Assembly (NCBI GenBank): GCA_002506905.1
Contig: DAYM01000010.1
Location: forward strand, 28,913-92,912
DNA from: Methanomassiliicoccaceae archaeon UBA328
GTDB lineage: Archaea > Thermoplasmatota > Thermoplasmata > Methanomassiliicoccales > Methanomethylophilaceae
Reading direction: 5' to 3'
DNA: 64,000 nucleotides
The notes under the pieces are model-generated. The model was not told where the DNA came from, made no database searches, and saw only the letters and a list, made by a program, of their open reading frames with translations. Numbering within the stretch: position 1 is the first letter of the stretch; every line of letters starts with the position of its first letter. Shown here in pieces: positions 36,115-43,911 of the stretch. Made by a program: the position numbers and the translations under genes.

Positions 36115-37935
36115 ATGGAGCTAATCGCCAAGAAGGTCAGGGAAGAGATAGACAGAGGATGGATCGGACCGAACAAGGAGTGTCCATATCATCCCAGCCA
36201 TTTTACGGGACAGGACTGCACATTCTGCTACTGTCCGTTCTACCCCTGCAACGATCCCGACCTCGGAGAGAATATCGTCGGGAAACGCGGCAAAGACATT
36301 TGGAACTGCACCTACTGCCTTTTCATCCACAGGCCCGAAGTGGGAAAGTTCGTAATGTCCGAGATCAAAAGGCAGAACATAACCGATCCCCGGGATCCGC
36401 GCATCAAAGAGATCCTTCCCGTTGCGAAAGAGAAGTTCTTCCGTCCAGGAAAGGCCGTGATGATACTCGGTGCCACATCAGATGCTGGAAAATCCATCAC
36501 TACCGCGGCCATATGCCGCATACTCCACAACAGGGGATATCTGGTCAGCCCTTTCAAATCACAGAACATGAGCCTTAACTCCAAGGTCACCAGGGAAGGT
36601 GCGGAGATAGCCATGATACAGGTCCTTCAGGCAAGGGCCGCGGGTCTGAAGAATCCGGACAGCCACATGAATCCGATCCTTCTGAAACCCAGAGGCGATA
36701 CCATGTCGCAGGTCATGGTCGAAGGGAAGCCCTTCGCCGACTACGATGTCAAAGGATACTACGAGGAATTCGTCCCGGGACCCGGACAGGATATCGTCCG
36801 CAGGAACGTGGACTTCCTGAAGAAACGTTACGATTACGTCGTTATGGAAGGCGCCGGCTCGCCTGCGGAGATCAACATCTACGACAAGGATATCGCCAAC
36901 ATGCGCGCGGCGGAGATCGCCGACGCGGTCTGCCTTCTGGTCGTCAATGTGGAATGGGGCGGAGCGTTCGCCTATGCGTTGGGAACGGTGAAACTCATTC
37001 CCGAGAAGGACAGGAAGAGGATCAAAGGAATAATACTCAACAACGTCCGCGGAAACATCGACAATCTGAAAGAGGGAGCAAAGGAACTGGAAAAGATAGC
37101 TGGGATTCCCGTCATCGGGATAATACCCCATGCGGACCTGTTCCTTCCTTCGGAGGATTCCGAATCGTTCAGGGACAAAGGTTCCGTAGGGAACGGAAAG
37201 ATGGTGATCTCGGTGATCAAATTCCCAAGGATCGCAAACTTCACCGATCTGGACCCTCTGATGCTGGAAGACACCACTATCAGATACGTTGAGGACCCGA
37301 AACAGCTGGAAGGCTCGGATGCCATCATTCTGCCGGGTACCAAGAATACCATAGACGATCTGAAATGGATGATGAGGACGGGCATCGGCGATGCGATCAA
37401 GAAGATGAAAGGCAAGGTGCCGATCCTCGGAATATGCGGAGGATACCAGATGATGGGCAGAGTACTGAAGGATCCCAACGGTCTGGAGGGAAGGAAGCCC
37501 GGAGACACTCCCGGATTGGGAATTTTCGATAACACCTCCGAATGGGATGTGTACAGGAAGAAGGTCGTCCAGGACGAGGGAATAATGATCAAGACCGGAG
37601 AACCGGTGACGGGATACGAGATACACATGGGAATGACCGATGTGAAGGAGAAACCCCTTTTCAGGATCCAGAAGCATTTCATGCCGGACGAGGACGAAGG
37701 TTCCGTCAGAGAGGACGAGATGCTGTTCGGAACATACCTGCACGGATGTTTCGACAAACCCGCTTTCAGGAAATATTTCCTTTCGTTCATAAAACATGAC
37801 GGAAAACCGGTGAAACTGGAAGACGTGAAGGACTACGACGATATCCTGGAAGACAACATCGTAAAGATGACCGAGACCTTTGAATCGGGATTCGATATGA
37901 AGAAGCTCTTAGAGATACTGGGGGCGAAAGAATGA
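36115..37935 (+). CDS. cobQ: Cobyric acid synthase with N-terminal Cys-rich domain
   Basis: CobQ amidates four side chains of adenosylcobyrinic acid diamide in cobamide synthesis, needed for methyltransferases in these methanogens. The 606-residue protein first has a Cys-rich domain (CPYHPSHFTGQDCTFCYCPF, then CNDPD and WNCTYC) seen fused to CobQ in archaea. The ATPase domain follows with Walker A LGATSDAGKSITTAAI. The glutamine amidotransferase domain ends the protein, with catalytic Cys in GICGGYQMMG and His in YLHGCFD. AAGGAG lies 8 nt before the ATG at 36115; an in-frame ATG at 36007 is the alternative. It overlaps the next gene by 4 nt. Confidence 0.93.
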   Translation: MELIAKKVREEIDRGWIGPNKECPYHPSHFTGQDCTFCYCPFYPCNDPDLGENIVGKRGKDIWNCTYCLFIHRPEVGKFVMSEIKRQNITDPRDPRIKEILPVAKEKFFRPGKAVMILGATSDAGKSITTAAICRILHNRGYLVSPFKSQNMSLNSKVTREGAEIAMIQVLQARAAGLKNPDSHMNPILLKPRGDTMSQVMVEGKPFADYDVKGYYEEFVPGPGQDIVRRNVDFLKKRYDYVVMEGAGSPAEINIYDKDIANMRAAEIADAVCLLVVNVEWGGAFAYALGTVKLIPEKDRKRIKGIILNNVRGNIDNLKEGAKELEKIAGIPVIGIIPHADLFLPSEDSESFRDKGSVGNGKMVISVIKFPRIANFTDLDPLMLEDTTIRYVEDPKQLEGSDAIILPGTKNTIDDLKWMMRTGIGDAIKKMKGKVPILGICGGYQMMGRVLKDPNGLEGRKPGDTPGLGIFDNTSEWDVYRKKVVQDEGIMIKTGEPVTGYEIHMGMTDVKEKPLFRIQKHFMPDEDEGSVREDEMLFGTYLHGCFDKPAFRKYFLSFIKHDGKPVKLEDVKDYDDILEDNIVKMTETFESGFDMKKLLEILGAKE

Positions 37936-38765
37936 GAATACTCTTCCTCGGAACCTCGTCCGGTGCCGGCAAGACCACGTTGGATGCGCTGTACTGCAGA
38001 TATCTCGGCAGGAAAGGCATCAAAGCGGCGCCGTTCAAAGCGTCCAACCTTTCCCTGAACTCCTACGTCACGAAGTCCGGAGGGGAAATAGGGATGGGGC
38101 AGGCGTTCCAGGCATGGGCCTGCGGGATCGAACCCACCGTGGACATGAACCCGGTGCTGCTGAAACCGTCCGGGAACGGAGCGATACAGCTGGTCCTCAG
38201 AGGCGAACCCTTCATGGACATAACCAAGGACGAACCCATGGACAGGGACATGGTCATGGAGAAGGTCACCGAATCCTACGACAGACTGACCGAGGAATAC
38301 GAAGCGGTCGTATGCGAAGGATCCGGTTCTCCGGCAGAGCTCAATCTTCAGGACAGGGACCTTGCAAACCTCGGAATGCTCAAAGAACTTTCCGTACCTG
38401 CGATACTCGTCGGAGATATCGAAAGGGGAGGCGTATTCGCCGCACTGTACGGCACATGGCTGCTCATCCCAGAAGAACAGAGACCTCTGATGAAAGGATT
38501 CATAATCAACAGGTTCAGAGGGGACGGCTCGATACTCAAAGACGGCATCGAGACCATAGAAAAACTTACCGGAATGAAATGCCTGGGCGTCATGCCGTAT
38601 CTCAATCTGAAATTCCCCGAAGAGGATTCGATGTCCGATAAGGAAGGGAAACTTGAAGGCAGCGATACCAGGGAAGCGTTCATGAACAACCTGGACGAAC
38701 TTCTGGACGAGGCCATTAGGGACGGTCTCGACCTTGACGGTATCGACAGGATCGCAAGCGAATGA
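37932..38765 (+). CDS. Short CobQ paralogue lacking the amidotransferase domain
   Basis: The 277-residue protein has the same dethiobiotin-synthetase-like ATPase domain as CobQ: Walker A FLGTSSGAGKTTLDALYCRY, SLNSYVTKSGGEIGMGQAFQ, VCEGSGSPAELNLQDRDLAN and ILVGDIERGGVFAALYGT. It stops where the glutaminase domain would begin, so it cannot supply ammonia from glutamine itself. It overlaps cobQ by 4 nt and is co-translated with it. Possible roles: a partner subunit using the CobQ glutaminase, another amidation step, or a regulatory subunit. These are inferences. Confidence 0.82.
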   Translation: MRILFLGTSSGAGKTTLDALYCRYLGRKGIKAAPFKASNLSLNSYVTKSGGEIGMGQAFQAWACGIEPTVDMNPVLLKPSGNGAIQLVLRGEPFMDITKDEPMDRDMVMEKVTESYDRLTEEYEAVVCEGSGSPAELNLQDRDLANLGMLKELSVPAILVGDIERGGVFAALYGTWLLIPEEQRPLMKGFIINRFRGDGSILKDGIETIEKLTGMKCLGVMPYLNLKFPEEDSMSDKEGKLEGSDTREAFMNNLDELLDEAIRDGLDLDGIDRIASE

Positions 38766-38978
38766 TCATCCGCCGGATGCAACTTTCAAAGCTTTGACCA
38801 CGGTATTTTCGTTAAATACCGTATCCATGGGGACCGGGACGCTGTCCACCAGATAAAGATAGGAATCCGGGCGCAGCCCCAGGGACGAGACGGTCTCCTC
38901 GATGGTCTTTCCCGCCGCCGCCTCTTCGGTCCTGCCTGCGATGATGATCGTAGCCATATGGTACGGGGAGATGTTCAT
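38766..38978 (-). CDS. MoaD/ThiS-like ubiquitin-fold protein (SAMP type)
   Basis: The protein, 63 or 70 residues depending on start, ends in the diglycine VASGG, the activated tail of ThiS, MoaD and archaeal SAMP modifiers. The body fits a beta-grasp: ATIIIAGRTEEA, TIEETVSSLGL, DSYLYLVDSVPVPMD and FNENTVVKALKVASGG. It would carry sulfur or tag proteins after E1-type adenylation; no E1 gene is in the window. The start is uncertain (38978 or 38957). Its 3' end meets the short CobQ paralogue tail to tail. Confidence 0.82.
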   Translation of the reverse strand: MNISPYHMATIIIAGRTEEAAAGKTIEETVSSLGLRPDSYLYLVDSVPVPMDTVFNENTVVKALKVASGG

Positions 38979-39042
38979 CGGGATAAAGGATTTTCTGTCG
39001 AAAGACAAAGCGTTTATATCCGTGCCGACAGTTCAAACCCGT

Positions 39043-39336
39043 ATGTCAATGTCAGCTTCCAAAAGAATGAATGTCCTGATGATATCGGCGATGATATCGA
39101 TGTTCGGTATGTTCATATCCGTGGTTCTTACGGTCCTCGGCATATCCTACGCATGGACAGGCATTATCGTATTCGCCGTACTGATGGTCGTCCTGTTCGT
39201 ACTGGCAAGGAACACCGGAAAGGTCGAGATCAGGGATAATCATCTGTGTCCGATCTGCGGTGCGAAACTGTCCGAGAAGGAAGATTACAAGGTCTGCGAC
39301 AAGTGCGGATTCACCAAGCCCGATAGGAAGGAATGA
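39043..39336 (+). CDS. Membrane protein with C-terminal zinc ribbon
   Basis: The protein of 97 residues has two hydrophobic helices (VLMISAMISMFGMFISVVLT and AWTGIIVFAVLMVVLFVLA) and a C-terminal zinc ribbon with CPICGAKLSE and CDKCGFTKPD. A TATA box TTTATATC at 39013-39020 is centred 27 nt before the ATG, so the transcript is probably leaderless. Zinc-ribbon membrane proteins of this kind are common in archaea and of unknown function. Confidence 0.78.
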   Translation: MSMSASKRMNVLMISAMISMFGMFISVVLTVLGISYAWTGIIVFAVLMVVLFVLARNTGKVEIRDNHLCPICGAKLSEKEDYKVCDKCGFTKPDRKE

Positions 39337-39361
39337 ATAAGTGCATTCTATTCACCGACCC

Positions 39362-39991
39362 ATGAGGTACGGGGCCGCGGCCGTCATCATGTTCATCGTC
39401 CTGACAGCTCCGGCTGTGTGCGTTATTCCGGCGGATGCTTCTTCCGGGGAATTCAACATCGTATTCTTCGATGACGGCAAGGACAGCATCGAGATCGATT
39501 TCAACGGCGTGAATGTATCGACGGATGGGACCTTCTCGTTCACTGCGCATTCTTCCTCGTACGATCTGTACAGATCCGGGATCCATTTCTATTCGTATAC
39601 AGACAATAGGCCCGATTTTCTGACAGAATATACCCTTGTCGATCTGAGCGACACCGACGATGTCAGACAGGACAGCAATAATCCGAGCTATGTTTACTAC
39701 AATCTGAGCGGTATCGGTGACGACATCAAGGTTTACTATACGTCCCTTTACCCTGACAATATCGACAACGGACTGGAACCTGAAACGGACTTCGTTGCCG
39801 AAGAAGACCCCGGCAGCATCTACGACCCTAGTGAGGATGATCCCTCCGAACCGGAAACGACCCCGTCCGAAGATACGGGCATCGATATCGGACAGGATAC
39901 GGTCTTCGCCATCGTTTCAGTGCTGATCGCCCTGATCTTCGTACTTATCTGCGTGAAAGAACGCGGAAAGATCCTATCCGGAGGCCTTTGA
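39362..39991 (+). CDS. Small anchored surface protein
   Basis: The 209-residue protein has a signal peptide (YGAAAVIMFIVLTAPAVCVI), an extracellular domain of about 120 residues, a Pro/Glu/Asp-rich linker (PSEDDPSEPETTPSEDTG) and a C-terminal membrane helix (FAIVSVLIALIFVLICV) with a basic tail. This is the usual layout of the surface proteins in the window. A GTG at 39341 could add seven residues. I do not recognise the domain. Its stop abuts the next start. Confidence 0.78.
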   Translation: MRYGAAAVIMFIVLTAPAVCVIPADASSGEFNIVFFDDGKDSIEIDFNGVNVSTDGTFSFTAHSSSYDLYRSGIHFYSYTDNRPDFLTEYTLVDLSDTDDVRQDSNNPSYVYYNLSGIGDDIKVYYTSLYPDNIDNGLEPETDFVAEEDPGSIYDPSEDDPSEPETTPSEDTGIDIGQDTVFAIVSVLIALIFVLICVKERGKILSGGL

Positions 39992-40624
39992 ATGGACCTT
40001 TTCGATTTCGACGAAAAGCCGGACAACTGCATCTACGTCCTGGATACGGAAACCACCGGACTGTACGGCGCACCTCAGGACGTGGTCGTGGATATCGGTA
40101 TCACGAAAGTAGACCTCAGGGACGGGACCGTCAGGGATGCCTACTCCGCGGTCGTCGGCCATGATGTGGACCGTTGGGACGATTACAGGAAGAACGCATG
40201 GATCTTCCAGAACACGGATATGACGTTGGACATGGTCAGAGAAGGTGTTCCGTTCTCCAAAGTGAGAGAAGATGTCACTTTCCTCCTGAAGAACAGGAAC
40301 GTCACCGCCTACAACGTCGGTTACGATATGAACAAATTCCTTTACAAATCGCCGTGGGATCTCAGAGGCACGTTCACCGAGTGCACGGATATCATGCTCG
40401 CTGCCATGAAGGTCTGCAAACTGAAATCGATGAACTACTTCGACGATTACAGATATCCGAAATTGGACGTGGCGTACAAGATGATACTCAAGGGCGACGA
40501 CCCCGCCAACATCCACGGGGTTCAGGACCACCGCGCATTATCGGATGCGAGGATGGCGTCGTACGTGATGATCGAGATGTTCGATAACGGGGATTATACT
40601 CCTTATCCCAATTATCAATCGTGA
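39992..40624 (+). CDS. DEDDh 3'-5' exonuclease, DnaQ-like
   Basis: The 210-residue protein has the DnaQ/RNase T exonuclease motifs: ExoI YVLDTETTGL, ExoII AYNVGYDMNKFL, and ExoIII HGVQDHRALSDARM with the catalytic His and Asp. It is a stand-alone proofreading-type nuclease and may trim DNA or RNA 3' ends. The ATG follows the preceding stop directly, and the gene ends before an ATPase remnant. Confidence 0.88.
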   Translation: MDLFDFDEKPDNCIYVLDTETTGLYGAPQDVVVDIGITKVDLRDGTVRDAYSAVVGHDVDRWDDYRKNAWIFQNTDMTLDMVREGVPFSKVREDVTFLLKNRNVTAYNVGYDMNKFLYKSPWDLRGTFTECTDIMLAAMKVCKLKSMNYFDDYRYPKLDVAYKMILKGDDPANIHGVQDHRALSDARMASYVMIEMFDNGDYTPYPNYQS

Positions 40625-40678
40625 ACTTTTTCCACAAATTGCTCAACAGACAGATACCAGATACAGCACCGTACAATT

Positions 40679-40943
40679 ATGAAAGAGTACATACCGAGAA
40701 CCATCGACGAAAAGTTAAAAGACAATCTGGATGCGTTCGGCGCAGTGCTGACAGTAGGTCCCAAATGGTGCTGAAAAACAACCACGGGAAAACACTATGC
40801 GAAAAGTACTCTTGACCTTCAGGATCAGGATACGATCGAGAGTTATCGCGCCATCTTTCCTGGCAGCGATATCGTCCGGAGAATACGCATATACGAGAAA
40901 AGACGGGATCCGCGTTATCCCGCTGGGATGCCCGAAGCAGTGA
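40679..40943 (+). pseudogene. Remnant of an AAA_14/DUF4143-type ATPase
   Basis: The first part reads MKEYIPRTIDEKLKDNLDAF, then GAVLTVGPKWC, a TGA at 40772-40774, and KTTTGKHYAKSTLDLQD. The expected Walker A is GPKWCGKTT, so the TGA replaces a Gly (GGA to TGA). From about 40875, in a different frame, GEYAYTRKDGIRVIPLGC ends at TGA 40941-40943, which looks like the normal end of this family. The centre of the gene, about 300 residues including DUF4143, is missing. It is an internally deleted remnant of a gene family common in gut archaea. Confidence 0.75.
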
Positions 40944-40947
40944 TTTC

Positions 40948-43533
40948 TCACTGTTTTTCTTCCCTTTTCTTCTCCTCTTTTTCCATGTCCTTCTGAAGCT
41001 GTCTGTTGAAAAAGTTCTCCGTGATACGGGTGATGCAGGATTCCCTCTTCGATCTGTTCACCAATGTGGCGCACACGAACCATGCGACAAATATGATCAT
41101 CAGCAGTCCGAGATATTCGATCGGGAAGTACATGATCGATGCCAATCCGATGGATACCACGGGTACGCAGTAGAACAGGACCATTATTCCCAACAGGAGG
41201 AAGGCCAGTATTATGGGGAACAGCTGCCTGTTCGCCTTTCCGCTCCTGTCCATGAATCCGAACACGGGGTAGATGAAGAACAGCTGTGCGATACCGGCGA
41301 GGACCATGAAGAACAGCATTGCGCTGCGCGCGGCTATCTCCGCTACGAGAGACGCGCTCTCGGTAACATCATACCCGCCGGACATATGATCGAGGAAATC
41401 CTGATAGGTCTGATCGGGGAAGATCGAATGGAACATATCCCATGTCGTATTGAGATCGATGTTGCTGAACAGACCTCCCGTTATACCGAATGTGAACAGT
41501 GCGTAGATGAACAGCGAGAACGCCGCCACGAGACATGCCGCGGGAATGCAGAACCTGAGGACCCCCGGCAGGATCATCTCCTTATTGTCCGAAGGTTTGG
41601 CCCAGATGGCCATAAGGAAGGCCGCGAACGATACCGTGATCAGCGCGTAGTATGTGTTCTGAATGGGAAGCAGAGGAAGCTTCTGGAAGACCAGCAGGAG
41701 TATTCCCACCAATATCGCGAGGATGAAGTTCCTTGTGAGGTACAGTTTCAGGATGTCGCGCATACCTGTGACCGTCCTCTTTCCCTCGATAATGGCCTTC
41801 GGAAGGGCCTCGAAACGGTCATCGACCAAGACCATGTCCGCAACCCCTCTCGTGGCGCCCGAACCGCTCTGAAGGGCAACTCCGACGTTCGCCATCTTCA
41901 GCGATTTGACGTCGTTGACACCGTCTCCCACCATGGTGACGTATCTTCCGTTCTTCTTCAGGGTGCCTATGACCTCTTCTTTCTGGTCCGGTTTCATCCT
42001 GCCGAAGATGTTCGTCTCCAAGATCGCCTTGGTCTTCTCCTCTCCCTGAAGGGAATCGAGTTCCTCTCCAGAGATCATCTTCCTGTCCCCGGGGATGTCT
42101 GCAAGGGAGAATATGGCGTCCACCGTTTCCGGATCGTCTCCGGAGATGACCTTGAGATCCATTCCCGCATCGACGAATTTGCCGATGATCTCCTTGCAGT
42201 CGGGCCTGACCTCGTCCCTTATGGTGATAAGACAGATCGGCTGAAGCTTCGGCATGACGATCTCGTCGCCGTTGTGGATGTCCGGCGTCTCTGCCCTGCA
42301 GAGCAGCACCGTCCTCAGTCCTTTGGAAGAGCATTCCGAGATCTTCTTCTCCAGATCTATATCGGAATCGATGTTCTTCCTGAGCATCGGATACGCGCCC
42401 ATGAACACGGAAGCCTCCGAATCCCCGATCTTAAATCTTACTGCGCTGTATTTCCTTTCGGATGTGAATTGTATCTCGTCTTCGAGAACGGCATCGGAAT
42501 CCCCGTACTTTTCTGCGATCGCGCCTACGGTACGGTTCTTGCTGCCGGTGGTATTCACGAATGCGGCTATCAGTTCGGATGCCTCATCCTCCGGAATGAA
42601 ATATTCCGCATTGTCGAAGACCAGATGATTTGTGGTTATTGTCCCGGTCTTGTCCATGCAGACGGTATCGACATGGCTCATGGACTCGACGGAACTGGAG
42701 TTCTGCAGGAGGACCCCGCCGTCCGCCATACGGACGGCTGCGATCATGTATGTTATAGTTATGAGAAGGAAAAGAGCGATAGGGACGATATCGAGGATGA
42801 TGACAGCCTCGATAAGCGATTCCACGGCATGTTTTCCCGAGATGATATTGAGAAGGACCATCACGAAGAGGTAGAAGAACGAGATGATCATCAGCATCTC
42901 CGTGACCGTTGTGGTCTCTCTCTGGAGGGGCGTCTTCTTCTTTTCGAACTTCTTGGCGCTGGAAAGCATCTTCGATGCAAAGGTGTCCTCTCCGAGCGCG
43001 GTCACTTTGAAATAGCAGTCTCCGGCGACGCAGTAAGCTCCGGAATATATGACATCCCCTTCATGTTTCCTGCGTGTGCTGGATTCTCCGGTGAGAAGTG
43101 ATTCGTCCATCTCGAAGGAGTTGCATTCGAGGATCTCTCCGTCAACCTGTGCCTGGTCCCCGGCCTCCATCTTGATGATGTCGTCGAGAACGATCTTTGA
43201 CGGATCGGTCTCCGTGATCTTGCCGTCCCTGACTATCTTCACGGTAGGTCTGAGAAGCAGTGCGATCTTGTCCAGCCTTCTTTTGGCCTTCATCTCCTGG
43301 AGCGTCGAGATCAGAACATTGATAAGAATAACCCCGGTGGCGGCCAGAGCGTTTAGGTATTCGTCGAAATAGATCAGTGCCGCACCCAAGATCAGAAGGA
43401 TCAGGTTGAACGAGGTGCACAGATTCTTGACGATGATATCGAGATAGCTTCTGCTGACGGGGGATTCGAAGGAGTTGACCTTGCCGGCCTTAACTCTCTC
43501 CTGTACCTCTTTCTCCGTCAGTCCGGATTGCAT
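40948..43533 (-). CDS. P-type cation-transporting ATPase
   Basis: The 861-residue protein has the P-type ATPase motifs: MDESLLTGESS in the actuator domain, VCMDKTGTITTNHLVF with the phosphorylated Asp, and TMVGDGVNDVKSLKMA in the P domain. Membrane helices lie before and after each cytoplasmic part, with a Lys/Glu-rich C-terminal tail. There is no N-terminal heavy-metal-binding domain or CPx motif, so it is not of the copper type; P2/P3-like (calcium, magnesium or proton) is more likely, but the ion cannot be named. The start at 43533 gives MQSGLTEKEV; an ATG 9 nt upstream is possible. Confidence 0.9.
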   Translation of the reverse strand: MQSGLTEKEVQERVKAGKVNSFESPVSRSYLDIIVKNLCTSFNLILLILGAALIYFDEYLNALAATGVILINVLISTLQEMKAKRRLDKIALLLRPTVKIVRDGKITETDPSKIVLDDIIKMEAGDQAQVDGEILECNSFEMDESLLTGESSTRRKHEGDVIYSGAYCVAGDCYFKVTALGEDTFASKMLSSAKKFEKKKTPLQRETTTVTEMLMIISFFYLFVMVLLNIISGKHAVESLIEAVIILDIVPIALFLLITITYMIAAVRMADGGVLLQNSSSVESMSHVDTVCMDKTGTITTNHLVFDNAEYFIPEDEASELIAAFVNTTGSKNRTVGAIAEKYGDSDAVLEDEIQFTSERKYSAVRFKIGDSEASVFMGAYPMLRKNIDSDIDLEKKISECSSKGLRTVLLCRAETPDIHNGDEIVMPKLQPICLITIRDEVRPDCKEIIGKFVDAGMDLKVISGDDPETVDAIFSLADIPGDRKMISGEELDSLQGEEKTKAILETNIFGRMKPDQKEEVIGTLKKNGRYVTMVGDGVNDVKSLKMANVGVALQSGSGATRGVADMVLVDDRFEALPKAIIEGKRTVTGMRDILKLYLTRNFILAILVGILLLVFQKLPLLPIQNTYYALITVSFAAFLMAIWAKPSDNKEMILPGVLRFCIPAACLVAAFSLFIYALFTFGITGGLFSNIDLNTTWDMFHSIFPDQTYQDFLDHMSGGYDVTESASLVAEIAARSAMLFFMVLAGIAQLFFIYPVFGFMDRSGKANRQLFPIILAFLLLGIMVLFYCVPVVSIGLASIMYFPIEYLGLLMIIFVAWFVCATLVNRSKRESCITRITENFFNRQLQKDMEKEEKKREEKQ

Positions 43534-43714
43534 AGTGTACAAACCTCTTGCGATTATATTTACTTATACTTCAATCGGTAATTCAGAGACCTGTTTTCCA
43601 AGTTTCCTTTATGCCATGCTGATGCCGGGCAACGATCAGCGAATGTGCATATTTTTCGGAATAGGACCTGAACAATGCAGCCGAGGTCGGAACAGCAGAT
43701 CCCGTGGTCCGAAT

Positions 43715-43909
43715 TTCATCATTGCCGACTCCCGGAAGATCATCCCTATCGGATCCAAATCGGCCACATCATCCAAGCATGCATCCCTCGATCGTTTCAT
43801 GATAAAATACAGCCCGAAGATCGAAAAGGCATATGTCATCCATTCGAAGAACCTCAGGACCGACGGAAAGATCGTCTATCTTCCGGTTTACATGACGATG
43901 TTCCTCTGA
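43715..43909 (+). pseudogene. C-terminal remnant of a DUF4143-type ATPase
   Basis: The 64 residues FIIADSRKIIPIG, ASLDRFMIKYSPKIEKAYV and GKIVYLPVYMTMFL look like the last part of the AAA_14/DUF4143 ATPase family (nuclease-like end: I-P-I-x-x-K-S, the aspartate in ASLDRF, then YLP-Y-TMFL). The frame is open upstream to 43475 but that part is not homologous-looking. With the remnant at 40679 it flanks the P-type ATPase gene, so two copies of the family have decayed here. Confidence 0.6.
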
Positions 43910-43911
43910 GA

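Noticed and set aside
41386..43101. Long plus-strand open frame of about 570 codons
   Set aside because: It is antisense to the P-type ATPase, whose motifs are convincing, and it has no recognisable domain.
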